NCBI RefSeq assembly: GCF_001905595.1
Contig: NZ_LIXI01000009.1
Location: 186,001-250,000 of the forward strand
Source of the DNA: Streptomyces sp. CB00316
GTDB lineage: Bacteria; Actinomycetota; Actinomycetes; Streptomycetales; Streptomycetaceae
Direction: 5' to 3'
Length of the DNA: 64,000 nt
Both the position numbers and the translations under genes were made by a program. This document shows, in pieces, positions 9,114 through 18,184 of the stretch (within the stretch, counting starts at the first letter, position 1; each line of letters opens with the position of its first letter). A model generated the notes under the pieces. That model made no database searches, was not told where the DNA came from, and saw only the letters and a list, made by a program, of their open reading frames with translations.

Positions 9114-10117
9114 CCGGCGGCCACCTCCTGGGAGCGGGACGTAGGAACTGCGGTCTTACGGCGTGTACGGAGCATCTTCGTCGTGCGGGGTGACTGGAGC
9201 AGGCAGACGGCGATCACCACGACGGCCTTGAAGACCAGAGTGACGTTGGTCGGGACCCCGATGGTGTAGACGGTGGTGGTCAGCGTCTGGATCACGAGGG
9301 CGCCCAGCATGGTCCCCGCGAGGGAGTACCGGCCCCCGGCAAGCGAAGTGCCTCCGATGACGACAGCGAGGATGGCGTCCATCTCGATCCACAGACCGGC
9401 GCTGTTGGCGTCTGCGGCGTTCACGTTGGAACTGATCATCAGGCCCGCGACACCCGCGCACAGACCGGCGAAGACGTAGACCGTCCAGATGATCGTGCGT
9501 GAGCGTACGCCCGCGAGCTCGCCTGCCCTGGGGTTGATCCCCACGGCTTCGATGAGCATGCCCAAAGCGGTCCGGCGGGTGATGAGGGCGACTGCCGTCA
9601 GTACGGCGAGGCTGATCAGGATCGCGATCGGCAGGATGAGGAAGCCCGAGCCGATCTGCCGGTAGAGCGGATCCCTGACGGTGATGATCTGGCCTTCGGT
9701 GAGCAGCATGGCGCCGCCACGGCCGGCCGTCATCAGGACCAGGGTGGCGATGATCGGCTGGATGCCGAGGACGGAGACCAGGAAGCCGTTCCACAGCCCG
9801 AGCAGGACGCACACGCTCAGAGCCAGCAGGATCGCGGTCGCCGCGTCCCCGCCGCCGGATATGTAGGTGCAGGCGATCGCGCCGGCGATGGCGGCGACGG
9901 CACCCACGGACAGATCGATGCCGCGGGTGGCGATGACCAGGGTCATGCCGACGGCGATCAGGAGCGTCGGCGCTCCGTTGCGCAGGATGTCGACCATGCT
10001 GCCGAAGAGGTGCCCGTCCTGGATCCGGAGTTCCACGAAGGATGGCTCGACGGCGATGTTGAGGACGATCAGCGCGGCCAGGGCGACGAGCGGCCACAGC
10101 AGCCGCCCGCGCGTCAC
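9110..10117 (-). CDS. ytfT: Sugar ABC transporter permease, YtfT type
   Basis: 335 residues, a second BPD_transp_2 permease with the motif ATRGIDLSVGAVAAIAGAIA near residue 65 and GGTSLAGGRYSLAGTMLG near residue 265. The start is GTG at 10117, overlapping the stop of the ATPase gene (GTGA junction); the 3' end overlaps the next permease by 4 bp. It pairs with the YjfF-like subunit to form the channel. Family assignment is firm; the exact sugar is inferred from the surrounding arabinose genes. Confidence 0.92.
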   Translation of the reverse strand: MTRGRLLWPLVALAALIVLNIAVEPSFVELRIQDGHLFGSMVDILRNGAPTLLIAVGMTLVIATRGIDLSVGAVAAIAGAIACTYISGGGDAATAILLALSVCVLLGLWNGFLVSVLGIQPIIATLVLMTAGRGGAMLLTEGQIITVRDPLYRQIGSGFLILPIAILISLAVLTAVALITRRTALGMLIEAVGINPRAGELAGVRSRTIIWTVYVFAGLCAGVAGLMISSNVNAADANSAGLWIEMDAILAVVIGGTSLAGGRYSLAGTMLGALVIQTLTTTVYTIGVPTNVTLVFKAVVVIAVCLLQSPRTTKMLRTRRKTAVPTSRSQEVAAG

Positions 10118-11664
10118 GAAGCCACCGCCGCGGTGTGGTTGTCGCTGGGAGCGGCGATAACGGACATGATCTTGTCCACCGACACGTCATGGCCGGTCAG
10201 TTCGGCTACCTTGTGCCGATCGCGCAGGACGACGACCCGGTCGGACACGCGTACCACTTCTTCCAGTTCGGCGGAGATGAACAGCACCGCCATTCCCTCA
10301 CCCGCGAGGTCGGCCACGACCTTCTGAATGTGCGCCTTGGCGCCGACGTCGATGCCCCGGGTGGGTTCGTCGAGGATGAGCAGGCGGGGCCGGGTGACGA
10401 GCCAGCGTGCGAGCAGCACCTTCTGCTGGTTGCCGCCGGAGAGGGTGCTCATGATGGCGTCGGGATCGGCAGGGCGGATGTCCAGCTTCGCTATGTACTC
10501 CTTCACCAGAGCGTCGGAGGTGCGCCGTGGGATGGGGCGTGCCCACCCTCGTGCGGCCTGCAGGGCGAGCACGAGGTTGTCGCGGACACTGAGATCGGCG
10601 ACGACCCCTTCGGCCTTGCGGTCCTCGGAGCAGAAGGCCACGCCCTGGGCGATCATCGCCCGCGGGCCGCGGGGGCGGTGCTCCCTGCCGTCGAACGTGA
10701 GAGTTCCGGTATGCGCGCGGTCCGCGCCGAAGAGCAGGCGGGCCAGTTCCGTGCGGCCCGAGCCGAGCAGACCGGCCAGACCGACGACCTCCCCGGCGTG
10801 GATCTCCAGGTCGACGGGGGCGATCGCTCCCGTGCGGCCCAGGGCGACGGCGCTGAGCAGCGGCGCGGTGCCGGGAGCCCGGGCCTCCGAACGCCGCTGC
10901 ACCTCCTCCAGCACTCCCAGTTCGCGGCCGAGCATCGCTGCGACAAGCTCGATGTGGTTCATCTCGGAAGGCAGGTACTCGCCGACGAGTGAGCCGTTGC
11001 GCAGGATGGTCATGCGGTCGGCGATCTCGTAGACCTGGTCCAGGAAGTGGGAGACGAACAGGATGGCGACTCCCTCGTCGCGCAGCACGCGCACGATGCG
11101 GAAGAGTTCGGCGACCTCATCGCCGTCAAGGCTGGAGGTGGGCTCGTCCAGAACCAGGACGCGTGCGTCCACGACCAGTGCCCTCGCGATCGCCACGAGT
11201 TGCTGCACAGCGATCGGGTGGGACCCCAGAACAGAGGCGGGGTCGATGGACAGGCCGACGCGGGTGAGCAGTTCCCTCGCCCGCGCGCGCATGGCCCGTC
11301 CGTCGATGTGGCCCAGCCGGCGTGGCTCGCGGCCCAGCAGGATGTTCTCCGCCACCGAGAGGTTGGGCAGGAGATTGACCTCCTGGTAGACGGTGCTGAT
11401 CCCCGCATCCTGCGCTTGGCCGGGCGCGTCGAAAGCGACCGGTTCGCCATGCAGGTGTATGACGCCTGTCGTCGGAGGGTGCACGCCGGTGAGTGCCTTG
11501 ATGAGAGTGGACTTGCCTGCCCCGTTCTCGCCCATCAGGGCGTGCACTTCACCGGGCAGCAGGCGGAAGTCGACGCCCGAGAGAGCTTTGACGCCAGGGA
11601 ACTCGACGCTGATGTCGCGCATGTCGACCACCGGGGTGCCGGTGAGCGCTGAGGAATCGGTCAT
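10114..11664 (-). CDS. ytfR: Sugar ABC transporter ATP-binding protein, YtfR/AraG type
   Basis: 516 residues with two fused ABC ATPase domains. The first has Walker A GENGAGKST (near residue 46) and Walker B RVLVLDEPTSSLDG; the second has a degenerate P-loop region (GLLGSGRTEL), the signature LSGGNQQKVLLARWL and Walker B LLILDEPTRGIDVG. This is the layout of the sugar-importer class with one composite ATPase (RbsA, AraG, YtfR). The ATG at 11664 yields MTDSSALTGTPVVDMRDISV; upstream codons extend into the intergenic hairpin. It follows the binding-protein gene after 76 bp. Confidence 0.93.
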   Translation of the reverse strand: MTDSSALTGTPVVDMRDISVEFPGVKALSGVDFRLLPGEVHALMGENGAGKSTLIKALTGVHPPTTGVIHLHGEPVAFDAPGQAQDAGISTVYQEVNLLPNLSVAENILLGREPRRLGHIDGRAMRARARELLTRVGLSIDPASVLGSHPIAVQQLVAIARALVVDARVLVLDEPTSSLDGDEVAELFRIVRVLRDEGVAILFVSHFLDQVYEIADRMTILRNGSLVGEYLPSEMNHIELVAAMLGRELGVLEEVQRRSEARAPGTAPLLSAVALGRTGAIAPVDLEIHAGEVVGLAGLLGSGRTELARLLFGADRAHTGTLTFDGREHRPRGPRAMIAQGVAFCSEDRKAEGVVADLSVRDNLVLALQAARGWARPIPRRTSDALVKEYIAKLDIRPADPDAIMSTLSGGNQQKVLLARWLVTRPRLLILDEPTRGIDVGAKAHIQKVVADLAGEGMAVLFISAELEEVVRVSDRVVVLRDRHKVAELTGHDVSVDKIMSVIAAPSDNHTAAVAS

Positions 11665-11687
11665 GACCAGTGCTTTCGTCGTGGGTA

Positions 11688-11729
11688 CGGTTCCTGCCAC
11701 CACCAGGAGGGGCACGGTGGCAGGAACCG
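11688..11729. terminator. Intra-operon hairpin between binding protein and ATPase genes
   Basis: Fourteen-bp perfect arms (CGGTTCCTGCCACC and its complement) around a 14-nt loop. It sits between the binding-protein stop at 11741 and the ATPase start at 11664. In binding-protein operons such stems act as partial terminators or 3' stabilisers that raise binding-protein mRNA over the membrane genes; that role is inferred here. Confidence 0.65.
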
Positions 11730-11740
11730 GAGCTCTTCGG

Positions 11741-12715
11741 TCAGTACTGCCGGTCGGGCAGCGCCTTCTTCGCCTGCTCGGGCGTGAAGGTGGTCTCCTC
11801 GGTGACCACACGCTTGGGTACCTTCTCGCCGTTCACGACCTTCTTGGCGAGGTCCATGAGCTGGTCGCCGAGGAGCGGATTGCATTCGACGATGTAGTTG
11901 ATCTCCCCGTCGGCCAACGCCTGCATACCGTCCTTGACGGCGTCGACAGTGATGATCTTGATGTCCTTGCCGGGCTTCTTGCCGGCCGCCTTGATGGCTT
12001 CGATGGCACCCAGGCCCATGTCGTCGTTGTGTGCGTAGACGACGTCGACGTCGGGGTTGGAGCGCAGGATGGCCTCCATGACCTGCTTGCCGCCGGAGCG
12101 GGTGAAGTCACCGCTCTGGGATGCCTTGATCTTGATGTCGGGGCGTGCGGCGATCTTCTCCTCGAAGCCCTTCTTGCGGTCGATGGCGGGCGCGGCGCCG
12201 GTGGTGCCCTGCAGTTCCACCACGTTGACGGGACCCTTGGTGTTCTCGACGAGCCACTCGCCGGCCTTCTCGCCCTCCTCGACGAAGTCGGAGCCGAGGA
12301 ACGTCTCATACAGGGTGTCGTCGTCGGAGTCGACCGCGCGGTCGGTCAGGATCACGGGGATGCGGGCCCGCTTGGCCTCCAGCAGTACCGCGTCCCAGCC
12401 GGTCTCCACCACCGGGCTGAAAGCGATCACGTCGACCTTCTGCTGGATGTAGGAGCGGATGGCCTTGATCTGGTTCTCCTGCTTCTGCTGAGCGTCGGAG
12501 AACTTCAGCTCCACGCCCGCGGTCTTCGCGGACTGCTGGACGGACTTCGTGTTGGCCGTGCGCCAGCCGCTCTCAGCACCGACCTGGGCGAAGCCCATGG
12601 TGATCTTGCCGGCCGCGCCGCTGTCGCCGTCCTTGCTCGAGGTGCTGCCCGAGCCACACGCCGTCAGTGTGGCGAGCAGCAGAACGCTGACACCTGTGGC
12701 GATCTTCTTCAACAC
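11741..12715 (-). CDS. ytfQ: Sugar ABC transporter substrate-binding lipoprotein, YtfQ type
   Basis: 324 residues. A lipoprotein signal peptide (LKKIATGVSVLLLATLTAC) ends in the lipobox LTAC. The mature chain is a periplasmic-binding-protein-4 fold with stretches close to the E. coli galactofuranose-binding protein YtfQ: GWRTANTKS, ELKFSDAQQKQENQIKAIRS, DVIAFSPVVETGWD. The GTG at 12715 is favoured because GGAGG lies five bases upstream and the next residues begin the lipoprotein signal; an in-frame TTG at 12733 would add six odd residues. Two operator-like palindromes lie upstream (12788, 12868). In this locus arabinofuranose or arabino-oligosaccharides are the likely ligands. Confidence 0.93.
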   Translation of the reverse strand: MLKKIATGVSVLLLATLTACGSGSTSSKDGDSGAAGKITMGFAQVGAESGWRTANTKSVQQSAKTAGVELKFSDAQQKQENQIKAIRSYIQQKVDVIAFSPVVETGWDAVLLEAKRARIPVILTDRAVDSDDDTLYETFLGSDFVEEGEKAGEWLVENTKGPVNVVELQGTTGAAPAIDRKKGFEEKIAARPDIKIKASQSGDFTRSGGKQVMEAILRSNPDVDVVYAHNDDMGLGAIEAIKAAGKKPGKDIKIITVDAVKDGMQALADGEINYIVECNPLLGDQLMDLAKKVVNGEKVPKRVVTEETTFTPEQAKKALPDRQY

Positions 12716-12787
12716 TGCTTCCTCCGTGCTCAACCGTGCTCACTCGGGGTGGCGAGCTTCGCGTGACCGGAGTCACTGGTGCATCAG

Positions 12788-12801
12788 AGTGAGCGTTCAC
12801 A
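12788..12801. promoter_or_regulatory. LacI-type operator, site 1 (AGTGAGCGTTCACA)
   Basis: Imperfect palindrome with a central CG, 73 bp upstream of the ytfQ start and in the divergent region shared with the LacI regulator gene. Confidence 0.7.
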
Positions 12802-12867
12802 TCTACCCAGTCAACCCCTGGAACGCCGTAATTTTGCTTGCTCAAGGCAGAGGGGAGGGATGCGATA

Positions 12868-12881
12868 TGTTAACGCTCATT
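12868..12881. promoter_or_regulatory. LacI-type operator, site 2 (TGTTAACGCTCATT)
   Basis: Second copy of the shared motif, 80 bp centre to centre from site 1 and 173 bp before the regulator start. Two spaced sites would permit looping by a tetramer, or separate control of the two divergent promoters. Confidence 0.7.
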
Positions 12882-13053
12882 GTTCAAGCGCCGCTGGGAA
12901 CCAAAGGGCCTGAAGCGCCCCGCAGCCGGATTCCGGCGCCCGCGGGGAGGGGGAGCTGGTTGTCAGCCCCTCGGCCTGGTTAAGGTTCAAGGTGGCGCGT
13001 CCCTGCGTGGTCCCTCACAGGTACCGGGCAGGCAGAAACGGCGGAGTCAGGAG

Positions 13054-14085
13054 ATGCAGGTGGAGGACACCTCGGCGGCTACCCGGGTACGCGAGCCGGC
13101 GATGACGGATGTGGCACGGCTCGCAGGGGTCTCCCATCAGACCGTCTCCCGCGTCCTCAACGGGCACCCCAACGTCCGGGAGCAGACGCGGCTGAGAGTA
13201 CGTGCCGCGATCACCGAGCTGGGATACCGGCCCAACCGTGCCGCGCGCACCCTGGTGACCGGCCGGTCCCAGCAGATCGGCGTGGTGGCGCAGAACTCGA
13301 CCCTGTACGGGCCCACCTCGATGCTGGCCGCCTTCGAACTGGCCGCCGCGGCCCAGGGCTTCGCGGTGAGCGTGCGACGGGTGCGTGTCCTTGACCGCTC
13401 GTCCATCGCCGCGGCGGTGGAGCACCACCGCGACCAGCGGGTCGCCGGCATCGTGGTCATCGCACCCACGGCATCCGCCGACGAGGCGCTGGCGGAGATT
13501 CCGGCCGATGTTCCGCTCGTCGCCGTCGACGGGGACCCCGACCGGGGCGGAGCGCTGGTCACGGTGGACCAGGAAGCGGGAGCCTTCGCGGCCACCCGAC
13601 ACCTGCTGGACGCGGGGCATCAGACCGTGTGGCACATCTCGGGTCCGCCGGACTGGTTCGATGCCGCGGGCCGGGAGTGCGGATGGCGGCGTGCCCTGCG
13701 GGAGGCCGGCGCGGAGGTTCCACCGGTCAGTTCCGCGGACTGGAGCGCGTCCTCCGGCTACCGTGCGGGCCAGATGCTGGCCCGCATGCCGGACGTGACC
13801 GCGGTGTTCGCGGCCAACGACCATCTGGCCCTCGGTGCCATCCGCGCCATGGCGGAGCGGGGCCGTGACGTCCCTGGCGACGTGAGCATCGTCGGTTTCG
13901 ACGACGTGCCCGAGGCCGAGTTCTTCTCGCCCCCGTTGACCACGGTGCGCCCGGACTTCGACGGGGTGGCCACCGAGACCCTCAGTCTTCTGCTGGCCCG
14001 GATCGAGGGCGAGTCAGGGCCTTCGCTGCGCACGCTCAACCCCACGCTCATCCCGCGTGAGAGCGTCGCGTCCCCGCGCGGCTGA
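13054..14085 (+). CDS. LacI-family transcriptional regulator of the arabinose locus
   Basis: 343 residues. The N-terminal DNA-binding region reads MTDVARLAGVSHQTVSRVLN, then GHPNVREQTRLRVRAAITEL and GYRPNRAARTLVTGRS with the hinge helix. The rest is a periplasmic-binding-protein-like effector domain (FAANDHLALGAIRAMAERG, VSIVGFDDVPEAEFFSPPLT). ATG at 13054 has GGAG seven bases upstream. It is divergent from the transporter operon and ends 141 bp before araB. Nine matching palindromes upstream of the arabinose genes make it the likely repressor of the whole locus, with arabinose or an arabino-oligosaccharide as inducer; this is inferred. It is not an AraC-type or GntR-type AraR. Confidence 0.92.
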   Translation: MQVEDTSAATRVREPAMTDVARLAGVSHQTVSRVLNGHPNVREQTRLRVRAAITELGYRPNRAARTLVTGRSQQIGVVAQNSTLYGPTSMLAAFELAAAAQGFAVSVRRVRVLDRSSIAAAVEHHRDQRVAGIVVIAPTASADEALAEIPADVPLVAVDGDPDRGGALVTVDQEAGAFAATRHLLDAGHQTVWHISGPPDWFDAAGRECGWRRALREAGAEVPPVSSADWSASSGYRAGQMLARMPDVTAVFAANDHLALGAIRAMAERGRDVPGDVSIVGFDDVPEAEFFSPPLTTVRPDFDGVATETLSLLLARIEGESGPSLRTLNPTLIPRESVASPRG

Positions 14086-14174
14086 GCCGCGACTCCGGTC
14101 GATCGCTCGAATCCCTGCCTGAGCACGCTCACATGCCGGGACTTTGCTGTCTGTGGATGTCTTGACGCGCAGAT

Positions 14175-14188
14175 TGTTAGCGATAACA
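14175..14188. promoter_or_regulatory. LacI-type operator, site 3 (TGTTAGCGATAACA)
   Basis: Perfect five-base arms TGTTA/TAACA around GCGA, 39 bp before the araB start codon, where a bound repressor would block the araBDA promoter. Confidence 0.78.
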
Positions 14189-14226
14189 CTTCGAGTGTCC
14201 TTCGACGAACGACTAAAGGTGGCTTC

Positions 14227-15903
14227 ATGGCCGACGAACCTGACTCCCTCGTGGTCGGTGTCGACTACGGCACGCTTTCCGGACGCGCCGTAGTGGTACG
14301 GGTCCGGGACGGGGCCGAGCTGGGCACGGGTGTCCATGCCTACCGTCACGGCGTCATCGACCGGTCCCTTCCCGCGACGGGCCAGAGCCTGCCGCCGGAC
14401 TGGGCACTGCAGGTTCCCGAGGACTACCTCGACGTCCTGCGCATCGCCGTACCGGCCGCGATCGCGGACGCCGGGGTCGATCCAGCTCATGTGATCGGGA
14501 TCGGGACCGACTTCACCGCCTGCACGATGGTGCCGACCATCCGGGACGGAACCCCGCTCTGCGACCTGCCTGAGCTCGCAGGGAATCCTCACGCCTACGT
14601 CAAGCTCTGGCGCCACCACGCCGCCCAGCCGCAGGCCGACCGGATCAACGCGCTGGCCCGGGAGCGCGGGGAGAAGTGGCTGCCGCGTTACGGAGGGCTG
14701 ATCTCCTCGGAGTGGGAGTTCGCCAAGGCGCTGCAGATGCTGGAGGAGGCGCCCGAGGTGTACGCCGCCATGGACCGGTGGGTGGAGGCCGCAGACTGGA
14801 TCGTCTGGCGGCTCACCGGGGCGTACGTACGCAACGCCTGCAGCGCCGGTTACAAGGGAATGCGCCAGGACGGCGAGTACCCCGCCTCGGACTTCCTCAC
14901 CGAACTGAACCCCGCCTTCGCCGACTTCGTGACGGAGAAGCTGGATCAGCCCATCGGTCGGCTCGGCGACAGGGCCGGTGCTCTGAGCGCCGAGGCCGCG
15001 GCCTGGACCGGGCTCCCGCAGGGCATCGCGGTTGCCGTCGGAAACGTCGACGCACATGTCACCGCCCCGGCGGCCGGGGCGGTGGAGCCTGGCCAGCTGG
15101 TCGCGATCATGGGCACATCCACCTGCCACGTCCTCAACGGCGACACTTTGCGCGAGGTCCCCGGCATGTGCGGCGTGGTCGACGGAGGCATCGTCGACGG
15201 GCTGTGGGGTTACGAGGCCGGACAGAGCGGAGTGGGGGACATCTTCGCCTGGTACGTCGACCACCAGGTCCCCGAGGGCTACCACGCGCAGGCTCGGGAA
15301 CGCGGCCTGTCCGTCCACGAACTGCTCACCGAACTGGCCGCGAACCAGGAGGTCGGTGAGCACGGGCTGATCGCCCTCGACTGGCACAGTGGCAACCGCT
15401 CGGTGCTGGTCGACCACGAGCTGTCCGGAATGGTCGTGGGGCAGACGCTGTCCACCCGGCCCGAGGACATCTACCGTGCTCTGCTCGAAGCCACCGCGTT
15501 CGGCACGCGCACGATCGTGCAGACCTTCACCACCGCGGGCGTACCCGTGGACGAACTCATCGTCGCCGGCGGCCTGGTGCGCAACGCGTTCCTGATGCAG
15601 CTCTACTCCGACGTCCTCGGCCTGCCGCTGTCGATCATCCGCTCCGCCCAGGGGCCGGCCCTCGGATCGGCGCTCCATGCGGCGGTGGCCGCAGGTGCGC
15701 ACCGTGATGTCCGAGCCGCCGCTGCTGCCATGGGCTCGGTCGACCGAGCCGTCTACCGGCCCCGTCCCGCGGAAGCCGCCGCCTACGACCGGCTCTTCGC
15801 CGAATACGTCGCCCTGCACGACCACTTCGGCCGGGGCGGCAGCGACGTCATGCGCAGACTACGGGCCATGCGCCGCTCTGCCATCGAATCGAAGGAGAAG
15901 TGA
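14227..15903 (+). CDS. araB: Ribulokinase
   Basis: 558 residues, typical for AraB. It phosphorylates L-ribulose to L-ribulose 5-phosphate, the second step of bacterial L-arabinose catabolism in the cytoplasm. FGGY-kinase motifs are visible: GVDYGTLSGRAVVV at the N-terminus (phosphate 1), IGIGTDFTACTMVP, and IVAGGLVRNAFLMQLYSDVL with GPALGSALHAAVAAG at the C-terminus (adenosine site). The stretch YVKLWRHHAAQPQADRIN is characteristic of AraB against other FGGY kinases. The ATG at 14227 follows AAAGGTGGCTTC. Its stop overlaps the araD start (TGATG), so araB, araD and araA form one operon. Confidence 0.96.
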   Translation: MADEPDSLVVGVDYGTLSGRAVVVRVRDGAELGTGVHAYRHGVIDRSLPATGQSLPPDWALQVPEDYLDVLRIAVPAAIADAGVDPAHVIGIGTDFTACTMVPTIRDGTPLCDLPELAGNPHAYVKLWRHHAAQPQADRINALARERGEKWLPRYGGLISSEWEFAKALQMLEEAPEVYAAMDRWVEAADWIVWRLTGAYVRNACSAGYKGMRQDGEYPASDFLTELNPAFADFVTEKLDQPIGRLGDRAGALSAEAAAWTGLPQGIAVAVGNVDAHVTAPAAGAVEPGQLVAIMGTSTCHVLNGDTLREVPGMCGVVDGGIVDGLWGYEAGQSGVGDIFAWYVDHQVPEGYHAQARERGLSVHELLTELAANQEVGEHGLIALDWHSGNRSVLVDHELSGMVVGQTLSTRPEDIYRALLEATAFGTRTIVQTFTTAGVPVDELIVAGGLVRNAFLMQLYSDVLGLPLSIIRSAQGPALGSALHAAVAAGAHRDVRAAAAAMGSVDRAVYRPRPAEAAAYDRLFAEYVALHDHFGRGGSDVMRRLRAMRRSAIESKEK

Positions 15904-16565
15904 TGGGCGCCGTCGACAGCGTGATGAACCTCCGGCAGACCGTCGCCGGCCTGCACCGCGAACTGACGCGATACGGGCTGGTGATCTGGACCGCCGGAAA
16001 CGTCTCGGCCCGCGTTCCGGGGGAGGACCTCATGGTCATCAAGCCCTCCGGCGTGTCCTACGACGACCTGAGCCCGGACACCATGGTCGTGACCGACCTG
16101 CACGGCAACCTGGTGGAGGGCGATCTGGCGCCGTCCTCGGACACCGCCGCCCACGCCTACGTCTACCGGCACATGCCCGAGGTCGGCGGTGTGGTTCACA
16201 CACACTCGCCCTACGCCACCGCTTGGGCCGCGCGCGGGGAACCCATCCCGTGTGTCCTGACCATGATCGCCGACGAGTTCGGCGGCGAGATCCCGGTCGG
16301 CCCCTTCGCGCTCATCGGTGACGACTCCATCGGACGCGGCATCGTGGACACCCTCCGTGACAGCCGCTCGCCCGCCGTCCTCATGCGCGGCCACGGCCCC
16401 TTCACCGTCGGCCGGGACGCGCGTTCGGCCGTGAAAGCGGCCGTCATGGTCGAGGACGTGGCCCGCACCGTCCACTTCGCCCACCAGCTCGGTACCCCGG
16501 ACGCCATCGACCCGGCCGCCGTTGACCGGCTCTACGAGCGCTACCAGAACGTCTACGGCCAGTGA
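15903..16565 (+). CDS. araD: L-ribulose-5-phosphate 4-epimerase
   Basis: 220 residues, class II aldolase/adducin fold. It converts L-ribulose 5-phosphate to D-xylulose 5-phosphate, which enters the pentose phosphate pathway. Visible metal-ligand histidines are in GVVHTHSPYATAWA and MRGHGPFTVG; substrate-phosphate contacts fit TAGNVSARV and KPSGVSYDDL near the N-terminus. The ATG at 15903 overlaps the araB stop and is preceded by AAGGAGAAG. It ends 19 bp before araA. Confidence 0.93.
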   Translation: MGAVDSVMNLRQTVAGLHRELTRYGLVIWTAGNVSARVPGEDLMVIKPSGVSYDDLSPDTMVVTDLHGNLVEGDLAPSSDTAAHAYVYRHMPEVGGVVHTHSPYATAWAARGEPIPCVLTMIADEFGGEIPVGPFALIGDDSIGRGIVDTLRDSRSPAVLMRGHGPFTVGRDARSAVKAAVMVEDVARTVHFAHQLGTPDAIDPAAVDRLYERYQNVYGQ

Positions 16566-16584
16566 GCCCACGAGGGGAAGACCG

Positions 16585-18075
16585 ATGAACAGCACAACCC
16601 AGCCGCAGATCTGGTTCCTGACGGGAAGCCAGCACCTCTACGGCCCCGAGACCCTGAACCAGGTGGCGGAGCAGTCGGCCAGGATCCAGGAGATGCTGGC
16701 CGCTTCCGGTCGGATCGGCGCCGACATCGTCGGAAAGGCGGTCCTGACCGAGGCCTCCGCCATCAGGCAGACCCTGGAGGCGGCCAACACCGACCCGTCC
16801 TGCGTCGGGGTGATCGCGTGGATGCACACCTTCTCTCCGGCGAAGATGTGGATCTCCGGGCTCGACGCGCTGCGTAAGCCGCTGCTGCACCTGCACACCC
16901 AGCTCAACCGGGAACTGCCGTGGTCGTCCATCGATATGGACTTCATGAACCTCAACCAGGCCGCCCACGGCGACCGGGAGTTCGGCTACATACAGACCCG
17001 CATCGGGATGGCCCGCAAGACCGTGGTGGGTCATGTGTCCGATCCGGAGGTCGTCAGGCGGGTCGACGACTGGGTCCGGGCGGCTATCGGCTTCCATCGC
17101 ATGCGGTATCTCCGCCTGGCGCGCTTCGGCGACAACATGCGCGACGTTGCCGTGACCGAGGGCGACAAGGTGGAGGCGGAACTCCGGTTCGGCGTCAGCG
17201 TCAACACCTACGGCGTCAACGACCTTGTCGAACTCGTCGACGCCGTCAGCGCCGGGGAGATCGACGATCTCGTCGGCGAGTACTCCGACCTCTACTCTCT
17301 GGCAACGGAGTTGAAGCCAGGTGGTGATCGCCACCCCTCACTGCGCTACGCGGCGGCCATCGAGGCCGGCCTGCGTCGGTTCCTCGTGGAGGGCGGTTTC
17401 GGCGCCTTCACCACCAACTTCGAGGACCTCGGCGGACTGCGCCAACTGCCCGGCCTGGCCGTCCAGCGCCTCATGGCCGACGGGTACGGCTTCGGCGGCG
17501 AGGGCGACTGGAAGACCTCCGCGCTGCTCGCCGCCGCGAAGGCCATGGGCCCGCGAGCTTCGTTCATGGAGGACTACACCTACCACTTCGGGCCAGGTAC
17601 GCCCAGGACCCTCGGCGCGCACATGCTGGAGGTGTGTCCCTCGATCGCGGACGCCCAGCCGTCCTGTGAGGTCCACCCCTTGTCGATCGGAGGGCGTGAG
17701 GACCCCGTGCGCCTGGTGTTCGACGCCGCCGCGGGCCCTGCCACGGTGATCGGCCTGGCCGACATGGGCGACCGCTTCAGGCTGGTGGCCAACGACATCG
17801 ATGTCGTGTTGCCGGACGAGCCGCTTCCGTGCCTGCCGGTGGCGCGGGCGGTGTGGGAGCCGCGCCCTTCGCTGTCCACGTCGGCCGAGTGCTGGCTGAT
17901 GGCCGGCGGCCCGCACCACACGGTCCTCACCACGGTGGGGTCGGACGTCCTGCGTGACTTCGCGCAGATGGCCGGCACCGAGCTGGTGATGATCGACGAC
18001 ACCACGACGGCCCACGACTTCGCGGACCGTCTGCGCTGGAATCAGGCGTACCACCGGCTGGCCCAGCGAATGTGA
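16585..18075 (+). CDS. araA: L-arabinose isomerase
   Basis: 496 residues, matching the roughly 500 of AraA. It interconverts L-arabinose and L-ribulose and uses Mn2+. Recognisable blocks are PQIWFLTGSQHLYGPETLNQ at the N-terminus, CVGVIAWMHTFSPAKMWISG, LLHLHTQLNRELPW, DMDFMNLNQAAHGDREFGYI, and GFGGEGDWKTSALLAAAKAM containing the catalytic/metal Glu, followed by FMEDYTYHF with the second Glu. His ligands occur in MLEVCPSIA and GGPHHTVL. GAGGGGAAG precedes the ATG. It is the last gene of araBDA and ends just before the long hairpin at 18092. Confidence 0.97.
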   Translation: MNSTTQPQIWFLTGSQHLYGPETLNQVAEQSARIQEMLAASGRIGADIVGKAVLTEASAIRQTLEAANTDPSCVGVIAWMHTFSPAKMWISGLDALRKPLLHLHTQLNRELPWSSIDMDFMNLNQAAHGDREFGYIQTRIGMARKTVVGHVSDPEVVRRVDDWVRAAIGFHRMRYLRLARFGDNMRDVAVTEGDKVEAELRFGVSVNTYGVNDLVELVDAVSAGEIDDLVGEYSDLYSLATELKPGGDRHPSLRYAAAIEAGLRRFLVEGGFGAFTTNFEDLGGLRQLPGLAVQRLMADGYGFGGEGDWKTSALLAAAKAMGPRASFMEDYTYHFGPGTPRTLGAHMLEVCPSIADAQPSCEVHPLSIGGREDPVRLVFDAAAGPATVIGLADMGDRFRLVANDIDVVLPDEPLPCLPVARAVWEPRPSLSTSAECWLMAGGPHHTVLTTVGSDVLRDFAQMAGTELVMIDDTTTAHDFADRLRWNQAYHRLAQRM

Positions 18076-18091
18076 CCCAAACCGAAGCGTG

Positions 18092-18162
18092 ACCCGTTCC
18101 GCTCCCATGTGAAGGAGCCCCGCCCGCCGGGCGGGGCTCCTTCACATGGGAGCGGAACGGGT
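18092..18162. terminator. 71-nt perfect palindrome between convergent araA and GH43 genes
   Basis: Thirty-five base pairs of uninterrupted complementarity around a single central C at 18127; the outermost pairs are A18092-T18162. The core GGAGCCCCGCCCG with its complement is a strong stem, and the outer arms contain ACCCGTTCCGCTCCCATGTG. It lies 16 bp after the araA stop and 22 bp before the GH43 stop, so it serves as a bidirectional terminator. Confidence 0.85.
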
Positions 18163-18184
18163 GCCAGGTCCTGCCACGGGGCGC

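Noticed and set aside
14014..15825. A 603-codon minus-strand frame across araB
   Set aside because: Antisense shadow of araB with low-complexity Gly/Val/His/Gln composition, caused by GC-rich third positions.
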